A stretch of DNA of 64,000 nt from Burkholderia catarinensis. Lineage in GTDB: Bacteria; Pseudomonadota; Gammaproteobacteria; Burkholderiales; Burkholderiaceae. The position numbers and the translations under genes were made by a program. The stretch spans positions 124,001-188,000 of the forward strand of contig NZ_MDEQ02000009.1 in the NCBI RefSeq assembly GCF_001883705.2, given 5' to 3'. The notes under the pieces were generated by a model. The model was not told the origin of the DNA. It was given only the letters and a program-made list of their open reading frames with translations, and searched no databases. Below, in pieces: positions 29,218-40,545 of this stretch (the first letter of the stretch is position 1; each line of letters starts with the position of its first letter).

Positions 29218-29258
29218 CGGGCAGGCTCGCGCTTGGTTACCCGCCGCGAGCCTGCCCG
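29218..29258. terminator. Bidirectional hairpin between convergent genes
   Basis: A perfect 14-bp inverted repeat (cgggcaggctcgcg at 29218-29231 and cgcgagcctgcccg at 29245-29258) with a 13-base loop. It starts five bases after the molybdoenzyme stop codon and lies 70 bases after the permease stop. It is probably a shared terminator or transcript-end protector. Confidence 0.55.
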
Positions 29259-29262
29259 CACC

Positions 29263-31542
29263 TCAAACGACCGCCGAGCGCGCGACGCGCACCGGCACCG
29301 ACTTGTACGACGGCGTGCCGCTTTCCTTGTCGATGTAGTCGAGCGGCACGAGCACGTTCGCTTCCGGGTAGTATGCGCCGACCGACCCCGGCGCGATGTC
29401 GTACTCGATCGCGGTGATCTTCTCGAGACGCAGCGTGCGGCCCGATGCGGTGATCGTCTCGATGTCGACGAGGTCGCCGTGTTCGAGCCCGTACTTCGCG
29501 AGGTCCGCGGTGTTCATGAACAGCACGTCGCGCCGCCCGAACACGCCGCGATAGCGGTCGTCGAGCCCGTAGATCGTCGTGTTGTACTGGTCGTGGCTGC
29601 GCAGCGTGATCAGCCGCAGCACCTGTTCGCCGCCGAGCACCTCCGCGTCTTCCGCCACGCCCTTGTACACCGAGAACATCGCCTTGCCGGTCGCCGTGGG
29701 CCACACGCGCTCGGTGGGCGGCAGCGGCAGGCGGAAGCCGCCCGGCGTGCGGATGCGCTCGTTGAACGACTCGAAGCCGGACACCGTGCGGTCGATCAGG
29801 TCGCGGATGCGGTCGTAGTCGGCGATCAGGTCGAGCCACGCGACCTTGCTGTCCGGCAGCGTCGCATGCGCGATCCCCGCGACGATCGCGGGCTCCGAGC
29901 GCAACTGGTCGGAGGCCGGCTTGAGCTTGCCGGCCGACGCGTGGACCATCGACATCGAATCCTCGACGGTGATCGACTGGCGGCCGGTGGCCTGCATGTC
30001 GAGCTCGGTGCGGCCGAGCACGGGCAGGATGAAGGTTTCCTTGCCGACCAGCAGGTGCGAGCGGTTCAGCTTCGTGCCGAGATGCACGCTCAGGTCGAGC
30101 TTCGCCATCGCCGGGAACGACTGCTCGGGATCGGGCAGCGCGACCGCGAAGTTGCCGCCGAGGCACAGCAGCGCCTTCGCGCTGCCGTCGATCATCGCCT
30201 GCATCGCCTGCACGGCGTCGTGCCCGTGATGCGCGGGCGGCGTGAACCCGCACACGTCCTCGATCTTCTTCAGGAACTCGGCCGACGGCTTCTCGGTGAT
30301 GCCGACCGTGCGGTTGCCCTGCACGTTCGAATGGCCGCGCAGCGGGCACACGCCGGCGCCGGGCTTGCCGATGTTGCCGCGCATCAGCAGCAGGTCGGCG
30401 ATCAGGCGCACGGTTGCGGTGCCCTTGTTGTGCTGCGTGACGCCCATCCCGTACGTGATGATCGTCGCGTTCGACTTCGCGTATGCGAGCGCGACCTGTT
30501 CGAGCTGTTCTTGGCTGAGGCCGCTCGCGCGCTCGATGTCGTCCCACGACGTGGCCTGCAGGTCGGCCGAGAATGCGTCGAAGCCGTCGGTATGCTGCGC
30601 GATGAAGTCGCGGTCGAGCACGTCGCCGCGCTCGGCTTCGAGCTGCAGCAGCGCCTTCATGATGCCCTTCAGCGCGGCCGCGTCGCCGCCCGCGTCGACC
30701 TGGTAGTACGTCGATGCGATCCGCGTGGAGCCGAACGACGCCATCTCGATCATGTCCTGCGGATCCGCGAAGCGTTCGAGCGCGCGCTCGCGCAGCGGGT
30801 TGAACACGATGATCGGCACGTTGCGGCGCGCGCACTCGTGCAGCGTGCCCATCATCCGCGGGTGGTTCGTGCCGGGGTTGTGGCCGATCGAGATGATCAG
30901 CTCGCAGTGGTCGAAATCCTCCAGCGACACGGTGCCCTTGCCGATGCCGATCGACTGCGGCAGGCCGACGCTGGTCGGCTCGTGGCACATGTTCGAGCAA
31001 TCGGGGAAGTTGTTGGTGCCGAGCTCGCGCGCGAACAGCTGGTACAGGTACGCGGCTTCGTTCGACGCGCGGCCCGACGTATAGAACTCGACCTGCTCGG
31101 GCGGCAGCGCGCGCAGCACTTCGCCGATGCGCGCGAACGCGTCGTCCCATTCGATCGCGCGGAACGTGTCGGTCGCGCGATCGTAGACGAGCGGATGCGT
31201 GAGCCGGCCCATGTCCTCCAGTTCGTAGTCCGACATGCGCAGCAGCGACGACACGGTGTTCGCCGCGAAGAATTCGGGCGTCACGCGCTTGGTCGTCGCT
31301 TCCCACGTGACGGCCTTCGCGCCGTTCTCGCAGAACTGGAACGTCGACTTGTGTTCCTTGTCGGGCCACGCGCAGCCGGGGCAGTCGAAGCCGTCGGGCT
31401 GGTTGGTCCGCATCAGCACGATCGGCGCCTCGATGGTTTCCATCTGCGTGCGCACCGCATCGGCTGTCGCGCGAAGCGCGCCCCAACCGCCGGCGGGCCC
31501 ATCGTACTTCCTGATGCCTGGCACTTCGCGTCGATTTGTCAT
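29263..31542 (-). CDS. FdhF/YdeP-family molybdopterin oxidoreductase
   Basis: A 759-residue Mo-bisMGD enzyme of the YdeP/CbbBc group. The N-terminal CPGCAWPD is typical of YdeP. The position that is selenocysteine in E. coli FdhF is a cysteine here (SNMCHEPTS). C-terminal cofactor-binding segments follow, including LITLRSHDQYNTTIYGLDDRY. The start at 31542 (MTNRREVPGIRKY) has a GGAG ribosome binding site and gives the family length. In enteric bacteria YdeP is linked to acid resistance; formate oxidation is not proven for this group. It would need the MoaA, MoeA and FdhD proteins encoded at 1-3.3 kb. Confidence 0.9.
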   Translation of the reverse strand: MTNRREVPGIRKYDGPAGGWGALRATADAVRTQMETIEAPIVLMRTNQPDGFDCPGCAWPDKEHKSTFQFCENGAKAVTWEATTKRVTPEFFAANTVSSLLRMSDYELEDMGRLTHPLVYDRATDTFRAIEWDDAFARIGEVLRALPPEQVEFYTSGRASNEAAYLYQLFARELGTNNFPDCSNMCHEPTSVGLPQSIGIGKGTVSLEDFDHCELIISIGHNPGTNHPRMMGTLHECARRNVPIIVFNPLRERALERFADPQDMIEMASFGSTRIASTYYQVDAGGDAAALKGIMKALLQLEAERGDVLDRDFIAQHTDGFDAFSADLQATSWDDIERASGLSQEQLEQVALAYAKSNATIITYGMGVTQHNKGTATVRLIADLLLMRGNIGKPGAGVCPLRGHSNVQGNRTVGITEKPSAEFLKKIEDVCGFTPPAHHGHDAVQAMQAMIDGSAKALLCLGGNFAVALPDPEQSFPAMAKLDLSVHLGTKLNRSHLLVGKETFILPVLGRTELDMQATGRQSITVEDSMSMVHASAGKLKPASDQLRSEPAIVAGIAHATLPDSKVAWLDLIADYDRIRDLIDRTVSGFESFNERIRTPGGFRLPLPPTERVWPTATGKAMFSVYKGVAEDAEVLGGEQVLRLITLRSHDQYNTTIYGLDDRYRGVFGRRDVLFMNTADLAKYGLEHGDLVDIETITASGRTLRLEKITAIEYDIAPGSVGAYYPEANVLVPLDYIDKESGTPSYKSVPVRVARSAVV

Positions 31543-31665
31543 TTGAATCTCCATGAGCCGGGCCCGATGCGGGCGGCTCGGTTGCGCCATGTCGCGGCGT
31601 GGGACGGCTCCGTCCGAGGTGACGGAGCCGGTCATGCGTGCCCCGGGCTGCAGGGCAGGCGGGTG

Positions 31666-34518
<2,853 letters not shown>

Positions 34519-35144
34519 GGTGGTCTGGCTCCTGTCTGTGAAGGTGGGTCGAAGGGTGAAGTCGCGATGCGGTGCGTCGCTTGCGCGTCCCGACCGCGAA
34601 CACACGGCGCACGGCGCACGACGCGCGGCGGCGCGCGTGCCGCACCCGTGCTGTCGCGCCGCGCGCGCCGGCGTGGCGCACGGCCGTGGTCGGGGCGGGA
34701 AGCGCGCGTGCTGCGAGGAGCCCACGGCATTGCTTCGACTGCGTTCAAAATAGCGAATCGGCGGCGGTCATCCAAGACACAGTTCCATGCCGGCCCGGTC
34801 GCAAATTGCACCCTCATATGCGGGCGCGCACGGGCGGCAAGGAGTACAGACGGGCGCGCACGCGGCGGCGCGGGCGTGCGCGGCGAGCGCCGCGTGCGGT
34901 GAATGGCAGCGGGGAGCGGCGGCGCGCGAACGAAGCGCGGTGCGACATCGGCGCGCAGGGCGCCGGTTGGCGGCAAACGGACGGCGATGCGGGGGGACCA
35001 GCGCGGCGCAAGCGCCGCAGTGCGAGCGTGCGCGCAACGGTTACGCCCGGTCACGCGCGCACCGCAGATACGCGCCGCGCGGCCGAAGGAAAGCGCGGGT
35101 TGCACGGTATGGGCCGGACAGGGCGCCCCCGTGGCGAACCGGAA
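34519..35144. other. Long intergenic region clpK-like / encapsulin operon end
   Basis: About 625 very G+C-rich bases. Several open frames cross it on both strands, but they are low-complexity and lack ribosome binding sites, so I call no gene. A 12-bp direct repeat (cgggcgcgcacg at 34821 and 34851) and the promoter candidate at 34747-34775 are the only elements I can point to. Confidence 0.4.
34747..34775 (-). promoter_or_regulatory. Candidate promoter for the clpK-like gene
   Basis: On the minus strand TTGGAT (34775-34770) and TATTTT (34752-34747) are separated by exactly 17 bases, about 230 bases upstream of the clpK-like start. This is a fair match to a housekeeping promoter in an otherwise very G+C-rich stretch. 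A heat-shock sigma-32 site was looked for but was not clear. Confidence 0.35.
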
Positions 35145-35414
35145 TCAGTCGGAGAGTTTCATCGCGAGCCGCTGCCGGGCAATCTGCTTCACATCGGTTG
35201 ACAGTGCCGCATTCGGCAGACCATTGGCCCAGACCGTGAACGAATCCTCGATCAGGTTGCGCGTGTCGGGCGGCAACTCCGCCAGCATCAGCGACACGAC
35301 GGTGAACAGCACGGCGGTGTCGCCGGCCTGGCTGCCCGCGTTGGCGTCGACCGTCTTCTTCAGGGTGTCGACCGACGCTTGCAGCGCCTGCAGTGCCTCA
35401 TTCGATTCGCTCAT
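35145..35414 (-). CDS. Small unknown protein in the encapsulin operon
   Basis: An 89-residue protein starting MSESNEALQALQASVDTLKK. The first 35 residues look helical and could form a short coiled coil. A hydrophobic stretch (AVLFTVVSLMLAELPP) and a second helical part follow. There is no signal peptide and no recognised family. A GGAG ribosome binding site lies seven bases upstream of the chosen ATG; another in-frame ATG lies four codons further upstream. It sits 104 bases downstream of the encapsulin gene in the same direction, so it is probably cotranscribed. I infer an accessory role with the shell or its cargo, without direct evidence. Confidence 0.6.
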   Translation of the reverse strand: MSESNEALQALQASVDTLKKTVDANAGSQAGDTAVLFTVVSLMLAELPPDTRNLIEDSFTVWANGLPNAALSTDVKQIARQRLAMKLSD

Positions 35415-35518
35415 CACACACTCCATGCAGAATGGGTTCGATCGGCGACGAACATGCGGCCGGCAGCGCGGCCGGTCGCGCGCGACGCCCGCCAGGCATC
35501 GCGCGCGGGCAACCGCGA

Positions 35519-36334
35519 TCAGGCCGCCGTGCCGGCCTGCGGCGTCACGGCCACCGATGCTTCGCTCGTCAGCATCAGGAACGTGAACGTTTCGCGCAGG
35601 TACAGGCGGACGGCCTTGTCGGTATGGCCCGTATAGCCGATCGAGACGTCTTCCCCGAGATGCAGTTCGTAATCGCCGCCGCGCGTGGACAGCACGCAGC
35701 CGCCGCTGATCGCCGGCGCCCAGATGATCTCGCCGCTGACGATCCGCTTGATGTGGCCGAGGACCGGATAGCCCTGGTCGCGCGCCTCGCTGAGCGCCGT
35801 GTACGCGTCGGAGCCGAGCACCACCGAGTACGGGCCGTCGACGCCGGCGAGGCGCAGCGCCTCGAGTGCGTCGCTGATCGCGTCCGGATACGCGCTGACG
35901 TCCGCCGGCAGCGTGAGCTTGCGGTTCGACGTGCCTTCGCGGATGCCGAGGATGCCCGCGGCCGGGTAGCCGTCGAAAATCGCGTTGTCTTCGGCGAACG
36001 CGAGCCGCTGCGCGGCGTCCTTCGCCGGTTGCCAGTCGGCGTCGCGCGCGCCGCGCTCGACGCTGTCGATCGCATCGCGGCTCAGCTCGAACGGCACCGT
36101 CAGTTCGACGATCTGGCGGACTTCGCGCAGCCGCGCGCTCACTTGCTCGCGCGGCGCGGTGACTTCCTGCAGGTGCCCGGTGCCGACGGCCGACAGTTCG
36201 GGGCCTTCGGGGCCGTCGACGTCGACGACGCGGCGGCCGGCCACCGATCGCTTGAAGGTGCGCGCCACTTCCTCCTCGATTTGTTCCCACGCGGAAGACG
36301 AGATCGGGGCGAGTTCGCGGTGCAGGTTATTCAT
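35519..36334 (-). CDS. Family 1 encapsulin shell protein
   Basis: A 271-residue HK97-fold protein that self-assembles into an icosahedral protein nanocompartment (linocin-M18 family). Typical segments are MNNLHRELAPISSSAWEQIE at the N-terminus, the E-loop region near LPADVSAYPDAI, and the C-terminal GYTGHTDKAVRLYLRETFTF. Residues near the N-terminus form the pocket that holds cargo peptides in known encapsulins. The start overlaps the end of the DyP peroxidase gene by eight bases, which fits coupled production of shell and cargo. Confidence 0.95.
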   Translation of the reverse strand: MNNLHRELAPISSSAWEQIEEEVARTFKRSVAGRRVVDVDGPEGPELSAVGTGHLQEVTAPREQVSARLREVRQIVELTVPFELSRDAIDSVERGARDADWQPAKDAAQRLAFAEDNAIFDGYPAAGILGIREGTSNRKLTLPADVSAYPDAISDALEALRLAGVDGPYSVVLGSDAYTALSEARDQGYPVLGHIKRIVSGEIIWAPAISGGCVLSTRGGDYELHLGEDVSIGYTGHTDKAVRLYLRETFTFLMLTSEASVAVTPQAGTAA

Positions 36335-37406
36335 AGGTCGGAGTTCCTTTCAGGGAGCCGATGTTCAGCGAGCCGTCGCGATGCAGTGCGGACGGCGTGG
36401 ACGGCGAGGATTGCGGCTGCGCGGCGTCGGCGGCCGGCGCCGCGCGATCGGCGAGCGCTTCGAGCAGGTCGGCCGACGGCACGAAGAACAGCGAGCCGGT
36501 GACTGCGCGGCTGTAGTCGAGAAGGCGGTCGTAGTTGCCGGGCGGGCGGCCGACGAACATGTTCTCGAGCATCTGCTCGATCGGCGCCGGCGAGCGCGCA
36601 TAGCCGATGAAATAGGTGCCGAATTCGCCGGAGCCCGGGCGCCCGAACGGCATGTTGTCGCGCAGGATCTTCACTTCCCGGCCGTTCTCGTCGAGCGTGG
36701 TCAGCGAGCTGTGCGAGCACGACGGCTTCACGTCCGGCGCGAGCTCGATGTCGGCCAGCTTGGTGCGGCCGATGATGCGCTCCTGCGTCTCGACCGCGAG
36801 CGCGTTCCAGCCGGCCATGTCGTGCAGGTACTTCTGCACGATCACGTAGCTGCCGCCCGTGAATTCCGCATCTTCGTCGCCGATCACCGTGAAGTCGACC
36901 GCGTCGCGGCCTTCCGGGTTCTCGGTGCCGTCGACGAAGCCGATCATCGCGCGCTGGTCGAAATTGCGGAAGCCGTGCACCTCGTCGACGACCGTGACGG
37001 CGTCGCCGAGCGCGCCGAGCAGTTGCGTCGCGAGTTCGAAGCACAGGTCCATCGCATCGGCGCGGATGTGCAGCAGGATGTCGCCCGGCGTCGCGACCGC
37101 GACGCGCTGCCCGGCGCCGAATTCGCGGAACGGATGCAGCGACGCGGGGCGCGGGTTGCCGAACAGCGCATCCCATGCGTCGGCGCCGAAGCCGCACACG
37201 CAGGTGAGGTTGCCGCCCGGCACGCGCTTGCCGACCGAGCGCACGAGCGCGGCGATGTCGCCGCACCATGAACGGATCGTGTCGGCGTGATCGGCGCCGG
37301 GCTGGATCGTCGCCACGAGGAAGATCGCGCTGCGCGTGATCGGGCTGTGAACGGCCTGGGAAAGCGGGGGAGGGGTTGTCTGCATCGCGGCCTGCCGGTC
37401 AGTCAT
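36327..37406 (-). CDS. DyP-type heme peroxidase with encapsulation peptide
   Basis: A 359-residue dye-decolorising peroxidase. The distal GxxDG motif is GFVDGTENPEG. The proximal histidine region (SCSHSSLTTLDE) and the FFVPSADLLEAL segment are also seen. After an alanine/proline-rich linker the C-terminus reads DGSLNIGSLKGTPTYE. This is the canonical encapsulin targeting peptide, so the enzyme is almost surely packed inside the shell encoded downstream. The stop overlaps the encapsulin start. A start at 37385 (MQTTPPPLSQ) is as plausible as 37406, since neither has a strong ribosome binding site. Confidence 0.95.
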   Translation of the reverse strand: MTDRQAAMQTTPPPLSQAVHSPITRSAIFLVATIQPGADHADTIRSWCGDIAALVRSVGKRVPGGNLTCVCGFGADAWDALFGNPRPASLHPFREFGAGQRVAVATPGDILLHIRADAMDLCFELATQLLGALGDAVTVVDEVHGFRNFDQRAMIGFVDGTENPEGRDAVDFTVIGDEDAEFTGGSYVIVQKYLHDMAGWNALAVETQERIIGRTKLADIELAPDVKPSCSHSSLTTLDENGREVKILRDNMPFGRPGSGEFGTYFIGYARSPAPIEQMLENMFVGRPPGNYDRLLDYSRAVTGSLFFVPSADLLEALADRAAPAADAAQPQSSPSTPSALHRDGSLNIGSLKGTPTYE

Positions 37407-37782
37407 GTCGGGGCGGACGGGCCGCGGCTGCCGCGGCGCGCGAAGGCGAACGGTTGGACTGTGTCATGCGACTGTTCTCTTTGTGACATGCGGATGAAGG
37501 ACGTTGCACGGGCATCGCGCAACGGGCCGCAGCGGCGTCGGCCGGCCGCCCGGCGCATGACCTGCCCGCACCGCGTAACGTCGTCGAGCATGCAATCTAG
37601 CAGCTTCGACGGGCCATTGGAACACGTATCGCCAATCTGTGATTCGAATGCGTCAAACGGGGCCGGATTTTGTGCGGCGCCCGCGCAGCTGTACTCCTGG
37701 CGTGCGCGGCGCTGTGCTCTTGAGCGCGCGTGCCGCGTGCAGTAGATTAGGTTCCGCTGCGCCGCCGACGAGGAGCGTCATC
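37407..37782. other. Divergent intergenic region DyP / LysR-like gene
   Basis: About 375 bases expected to hold the encapsulin operon promoter and that of the LysR-like gene. I searched for a GG-N10-GC sigma-54 site facing either way and found none that fits. This sets the encapsulin operon apart from the sigma-54 set further right. Confidence 0.35.
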
Positions 37783-38154
37783 ATGAACCTGCTGGAAGCG
37801 ATGCGTGTTTTTGTCGCGGTGGTCGAGCATGGCGGCCTGGCCGGCGCGGCGGCCGAACTGAAGCTCGGCGACGCGCAGGTGAGCGAGCAGATCGACCGTC
37901 TCGAACGGTATCTCGGCTGCCGCCTGCTGCTGTGCCGCGAGCACGATGACGTGGCATGCACCGAAGCGGGCGCCACGTTCCACGTGTGCTGCCGCCGGAC
38001 GCTGTCCGCGGTCGAACGGGCGATCGGCGCGGCAGGTGCGCCGCCGCCGGATGCACCCGATACCGCGCATGACGCCGTGTATCGCGGCGCGCATTGCACC
38101 GATTTCCCGCCGCCCGGCGCCGCTTACGCATCGTCACACCGACTGTCGCCTTGA
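37783..38154 (+). CDS. LysR-like DNA-binding domain protein, no effector domain
   Basis: A 123-residue protein that starts like a LysR regulator (MNLLEAMRVFVAVVEHGGLAG, then QVSEQIDRLERYLG). It ends about where the linker would begin, with a proline-rich tail. A gaggagcgtcatc ribosome binding site supports expression. It could be a truncated regulator or a genuine stand-alone DNA-binding protein. The recognition helix reads LKLGDAQVSEQ, less standard than the usual QPxxSRQI. The stop overlaps the start of the psiE-like gene (TTGA), so the two are coupled. It is divergent from the encapsulin operon and might regulate it. Confidence 0.6.
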   Translation: MNLLEAMRVFVAVVEHGGLAGAAAELKLGDAQVSEQIDRLERYLGCRLLLCREHDDVACTEAGATFHVCCRRTLSAVERAIGAAGAPPPDAPDTAHDAVYRGAHCTDFPPPGAAYASSHRLSP

Positions 38155-38603
38155 ATACTACGTCCACCGTTTACCGTTCGCCGGCCGAGCGCATCCGTCG
38201 CCGTTTCGGTCATTTCCTTCACGCGGCCGAGCTGGCCGGGCTGGTCGTGATCGGGCTCGCGACGGCGTTCGCGATGACGCAGGAAGCGTGGAAGGTCGTG
38301 CTCGCGGGCGAGGTGTCGCTGACCGACCTGCTGCTCATGTTCCTGTATCTGGAAGTGCTCGCGATGAACGTGCGCTATCTGCGGCTCGGCCGGCTGCCCG
38401 TGCGGTTTCCGCTGTTCATTGCGATGACGTCGCTCGCGCGCGACCTGATTCTGCGCGGCGCGACCGACAGCCCCGAGCGGATGCTGATGACGACGTTGGG
38501 GATCGTGCTGCTCGCGGTGGGCGTGCTGATCCTGAGCTTCGGTCAGCATCGCTTTCCGGCTGACGTCGACGATGTCGAGGAGGATGCGCATGTGCGCAGG
38601 TAA
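38151..38603 (+). CDS. psiE: PsiE-family membrane protein
   Basis: A 150-residue inner-membrane protein with four predicted spans. The ELAGLVVIGLATAFAMTQEA segment, the FLYLEVLAMNVRYL segment and the LILRGATDSPERMLMTTLGI stretch match the phosphate-starvation-inducible PsiE family. The start is probably TTG at 38151, overlapping the stop of the LysR-like gene; an upstream TTG at 38094 is also open. The function of PsiE is not well known. The C-terminus is acidic. Confidence 0.75.
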   Translation: MNTTSTVYRSPAERIRRRFGHFLHAAELAGLVVIGLATAFAMTQEAWKVVLAGEVSLTDLLLMFLYLEVLAMNVRYLRLGRLPVRFPLFIAMTSLARDLILRGATDSPERMLMTTLGIVLLAVGVLILSFGQHRFPADVDDVEEDAHVRR

Positions 38604-38610
38604 CGGGCAA

Positions 38611-38628
38611 ACGGCATGCCGCTTGCGT
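38611..38628 (+). promoter_or_regulatory. Predicted sigma-54 promoter (P1)
   Basis: The sequence acggcatgccgcttgcgt has GG at 38613-38614 and GC at 38625-38626, exactly N10 apart, with a TTGC -12 element. It lies 30 bases upstream of the small gene at 38657. Confidence 0.65.
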
Positions 38629-38656
38629 CCGCCATGTCCTTGCAGGGAGGTTTCGC

Positions 38657-38854
38657 ATGAGCACGCATGCCGTCGAAACGAAGCACGCGATCGAATTGCA
38701 GCAAGCGTCGGCGCACGCGTACCGGCTGGCGCGCGACGCGCGTGACGCCGTTGCGGCGCGCGCACCTGCACCATCCGTCGGCGCGATGCAGCAGGCGGCC
38801 GCGCACGCGTATGCCGACGCGGCCCGCGCCCGTGTCGCGGCAACAGGCATCTGA
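38657..38854 (+). CDS. Small alanine-rich unknown protein
   Basis: A 65-residue protein, alanine-rich, with two predicted helices carrying AYRLARDARDAVAA and QQAAAHAYADAARAR as loose internal repeats. No family is recognised. A ggaggtttcgc ribosome binding site and a well-formed sigma-54 promoter 30 bases upstream support it as a real gene of the sigma-54 set. It is probably cotranscribed with the DUF1269 gene 76 bases downstream. Confidence 0.6.
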   Translation: MSTHAVETKHAIELQQASAHAYRLARDARDAVAARAPAPSVGAMQQAAAHAYADAARARVAATGI

Positions 38855-38930
38855 ATCGAACGCCGGGTTGCCGTCGCGCCGCACGGTGTGCGGCGGCCGC
38901 GCATGTCCATTCAACCGGGAGAGGTATCGC

Positions 38931-39386
38931 ATGACCCAGCAACTGATCGTCGCCGTGTTCGGCAGCGTCGACACGGCCCGCCAGGCCGTGAACGATTTCG
39001 AGGCGCTGTCGGAGAAGAATGAAGGATTCCACATCGAAAACGGCGTCGTCGTCGAAAAGGACGCGGCCGGCAAGCTCGCGGTGCTCGGCGCCGAGTCGCG
39101 GCCGTTCAAGGGCGGCGTGATCGGCGCGATCGCGGGCGGATTGCTCGGCATGCTCGCCGGGCCGCTTGGCGTGGTCACCGGCATGGCGGCCGGCGCGGGC
39201 GCCGGCCTGCTTGCCGAAGCGGCCGGCAATGCGCTGCTCGACGGCACGTTCGTCGAGACGGTCGCGGCGCGGCTCGTGCCCGGCAGCGTCGCGATCATTC
39301 TCGAGGCGAAGGAAGCCACGCCGTTCTCGGTCGACAACGTCGTGACGGGATTCGGCGGCAAGGTCTTTCGCCAGACGCTCGACTGA
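38931..39386 (+). CDS. DUF1269-type protein with glycine-zipper membrane segment
   Basis: A 151-residue protein. The N-terminus (QQLIVAVFGSVDTARQAVNDF) has the pattern of DUF1269/general-stress proteins. The middle (GGVIGAIAGGLLGMLAGPLG and on) is a long glycine-zipper hydrophobic hairpin. It ends with a small alpha/beta tail. The ribosome binding site is gggagagg. Such proteins are usually stress-induced and membrane-associated, with unknown mechanism. Confidence 0.75.
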   Translation: MTQQLIVAVFGSVDTARQAVNDFEALSEKNEGFHIENGVVVEKDAAGKLAVLGAESRPFKGGVIGAIAGGLLGMLAGPLGVVTGMAAGAGAGLLAEAAGNALLDGTFVETVAARLVPGSVAIILEAKEATPFSVDNVVTGFGGKVFRQTLD

Positions 39387-39417
39387 AGTCATTTTCGAAC
39401 CATTTCGGGAGTACGGC

Positions 39418-39666
39418 ATGCGCATCGATCAATCGTACCGGCGCTTCGACATCGCGGCGACGCTGTCGCCGCTGCCCGGCAACCGCGCGCTCGCGACCGT
39501 CGACGTGACGACCGCCGATTCGGCCCGCATCGCCGATCTCGGCACCGGCTATTTCCTGCAGATCAGGAAGTGGGTCGAGTCGAACGACATCGCGCTGCTG
39601 ACGGTGGTGTTCGACGAGTGCAAGGTCGCGATTGACCACTACGCGGACAACGTCGACGACGCCTGA
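39418..39666 (+). CDS. Small unknown protein
   Basis: An 82-residue soluble protein (starts MRIDQSYRRFDIAATLSPLP, ends in an acidic DHYADNVDDA). I recognise no family. It follows the DUF1269 gene by 31 bases with a gggag ribosome binding site, so it should be the last gene of that transcript. Directly after it begins the mobile-element scar. Confidence 0.6.
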   Translation: MRIDQSYRRFDIAATLSPLPGNRALATVDVTTADSARIADLGTGYFLQIRKWVESNDIALLTVVFDECKVAIDHYADNVDDA

Positions 39667-39801
39667 GCGCACGCGGGCCCGCGCATGACGGCGCCCCGCG
39701 TCATCGCCGGCTGGCTGCCATCGGAAATACACGATGACGTGCGCCGGCGCAGCACCCGGCGAACGGCTGCCGCGCGATTGCGTGGGGCCGCGCCGTCGCG
39801 T

Positions 39802-40234
39802 TTGAGTCTGTTCACCATGGGGCGCAGCGAAGACGACATTGCAGTTATTTTCGGCTGCAACGTTGCGACCGCGCGTTCAACGCTCGCGCTTCTCGACTGC
39901 TGCGAGGCGACAGAAGGTGGTGGTCAGCGACGACATTCTCGTTACGCACGCACGTGCACTGGCGAAGGTGTCGCCGGCCGAGCAGAGGGCGAAGGTTCAC
40001 GAACCGGACGAAGCGGCGGTCGGTAAGTTCGGTCATGCTCGATCGCGCGTCCAACGCGCAGTGATGAACAGCGGCGCGGCCCGGATGCGTTCGAAGGCGG
40101 AGATACGCGCGGAACCGGAAAACGCAGCCGGCGAGCGAGCGGACGCGTTGCGGCAGGTGATGGGAATCGACGGTCCGGCGCCGGCTGTCCAGGCTGGCGA
40201 CAGCCGGCAAATGACCATCGAGGGCGCGACGTGA
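39802..40234 (+). pseudogene. Frameshifted ParB-family (PRTRC-type) remnant
   Basis: The first part reads MGRSEDDIAVIFGCNVATAR then STLALLDC (from 39817), a ParB helix-turn-helix pattern. The continuation DILVTHARALAKVSPAEQRA to ARMRSKAEIRAE, then ERADALRQVMG, lies in the +1-shifted frame up to 40234. The shift lies between about 39900 and 39925. The N-terminal nuclease-like domain of such proteins is absent. PRTRC ParB genes belong to integrated plasmid-like elements, so this is a decayed element fragment. I recognised the family by pattern only. Confidence 0.55.
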
Positions 40235-40251
40235 CGTTGTGCCGTATTGCG

Positions 40252-40539
40252 TTAGGCGTGCGCCAGTTCGACGCGGGGGTGCAGCCCGACGCGCACCGCG
40301 AGCGTGATGAGCATGTCGAGACTGAATTTTTCCCACTTACCGCGCATGAGGTCGGACACGCGCGGTTGACCGATGCCGAACACATCGGCGGCGTGCGCTT
40401 GCGTCCATCCGCGCGCTTCGATTGCCTGACGCAGCGACGCCATGAGTTCGGCGTGCAGTCGCAGCAGGGTTGCTTCTTCTTCGGAGAAGCCGAGATCGGC
40501 AAACACGTTGCCGCTCGATTCGGTGATGGTCGGTGTCAT
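40252..40539 (-). CDS. XRE-family HTH protein (HigA2-like), third gene of TA operon
   Basis: A 95-residue DNA-binding protein with a helix-turn-helix reading WTQAHAADVFGIGQPRVSDL, then MRGKWEKFSLDML. This form is usual for antitoxins paired with HigB2/RelE toxins. Here it lacks its own toxin and follows another toxin-antitoxin pair by six bases. It may be an extra regulator of that pair or an orphan antitoxin left after a rearrangement. Confidence 0.7.
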   Translation of the reverse strand: MTPTITESSGNVFADLGFSEEEATLLRLHAELMASLRQAIEARGWTQAHAADVFGIGQPRVSDLMRGKWEKFSLDMLITLAVRVGLHPRVELAHA

Positions 40540-40545
40540 GACGAG

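Noticed and set aside
34572..35239. Overlapping open frames in the clpK/encapsulin gap
   Set aside because: Low-complexity R/A/G-rich translations on both strands, with no ribosome binding site or family signature.
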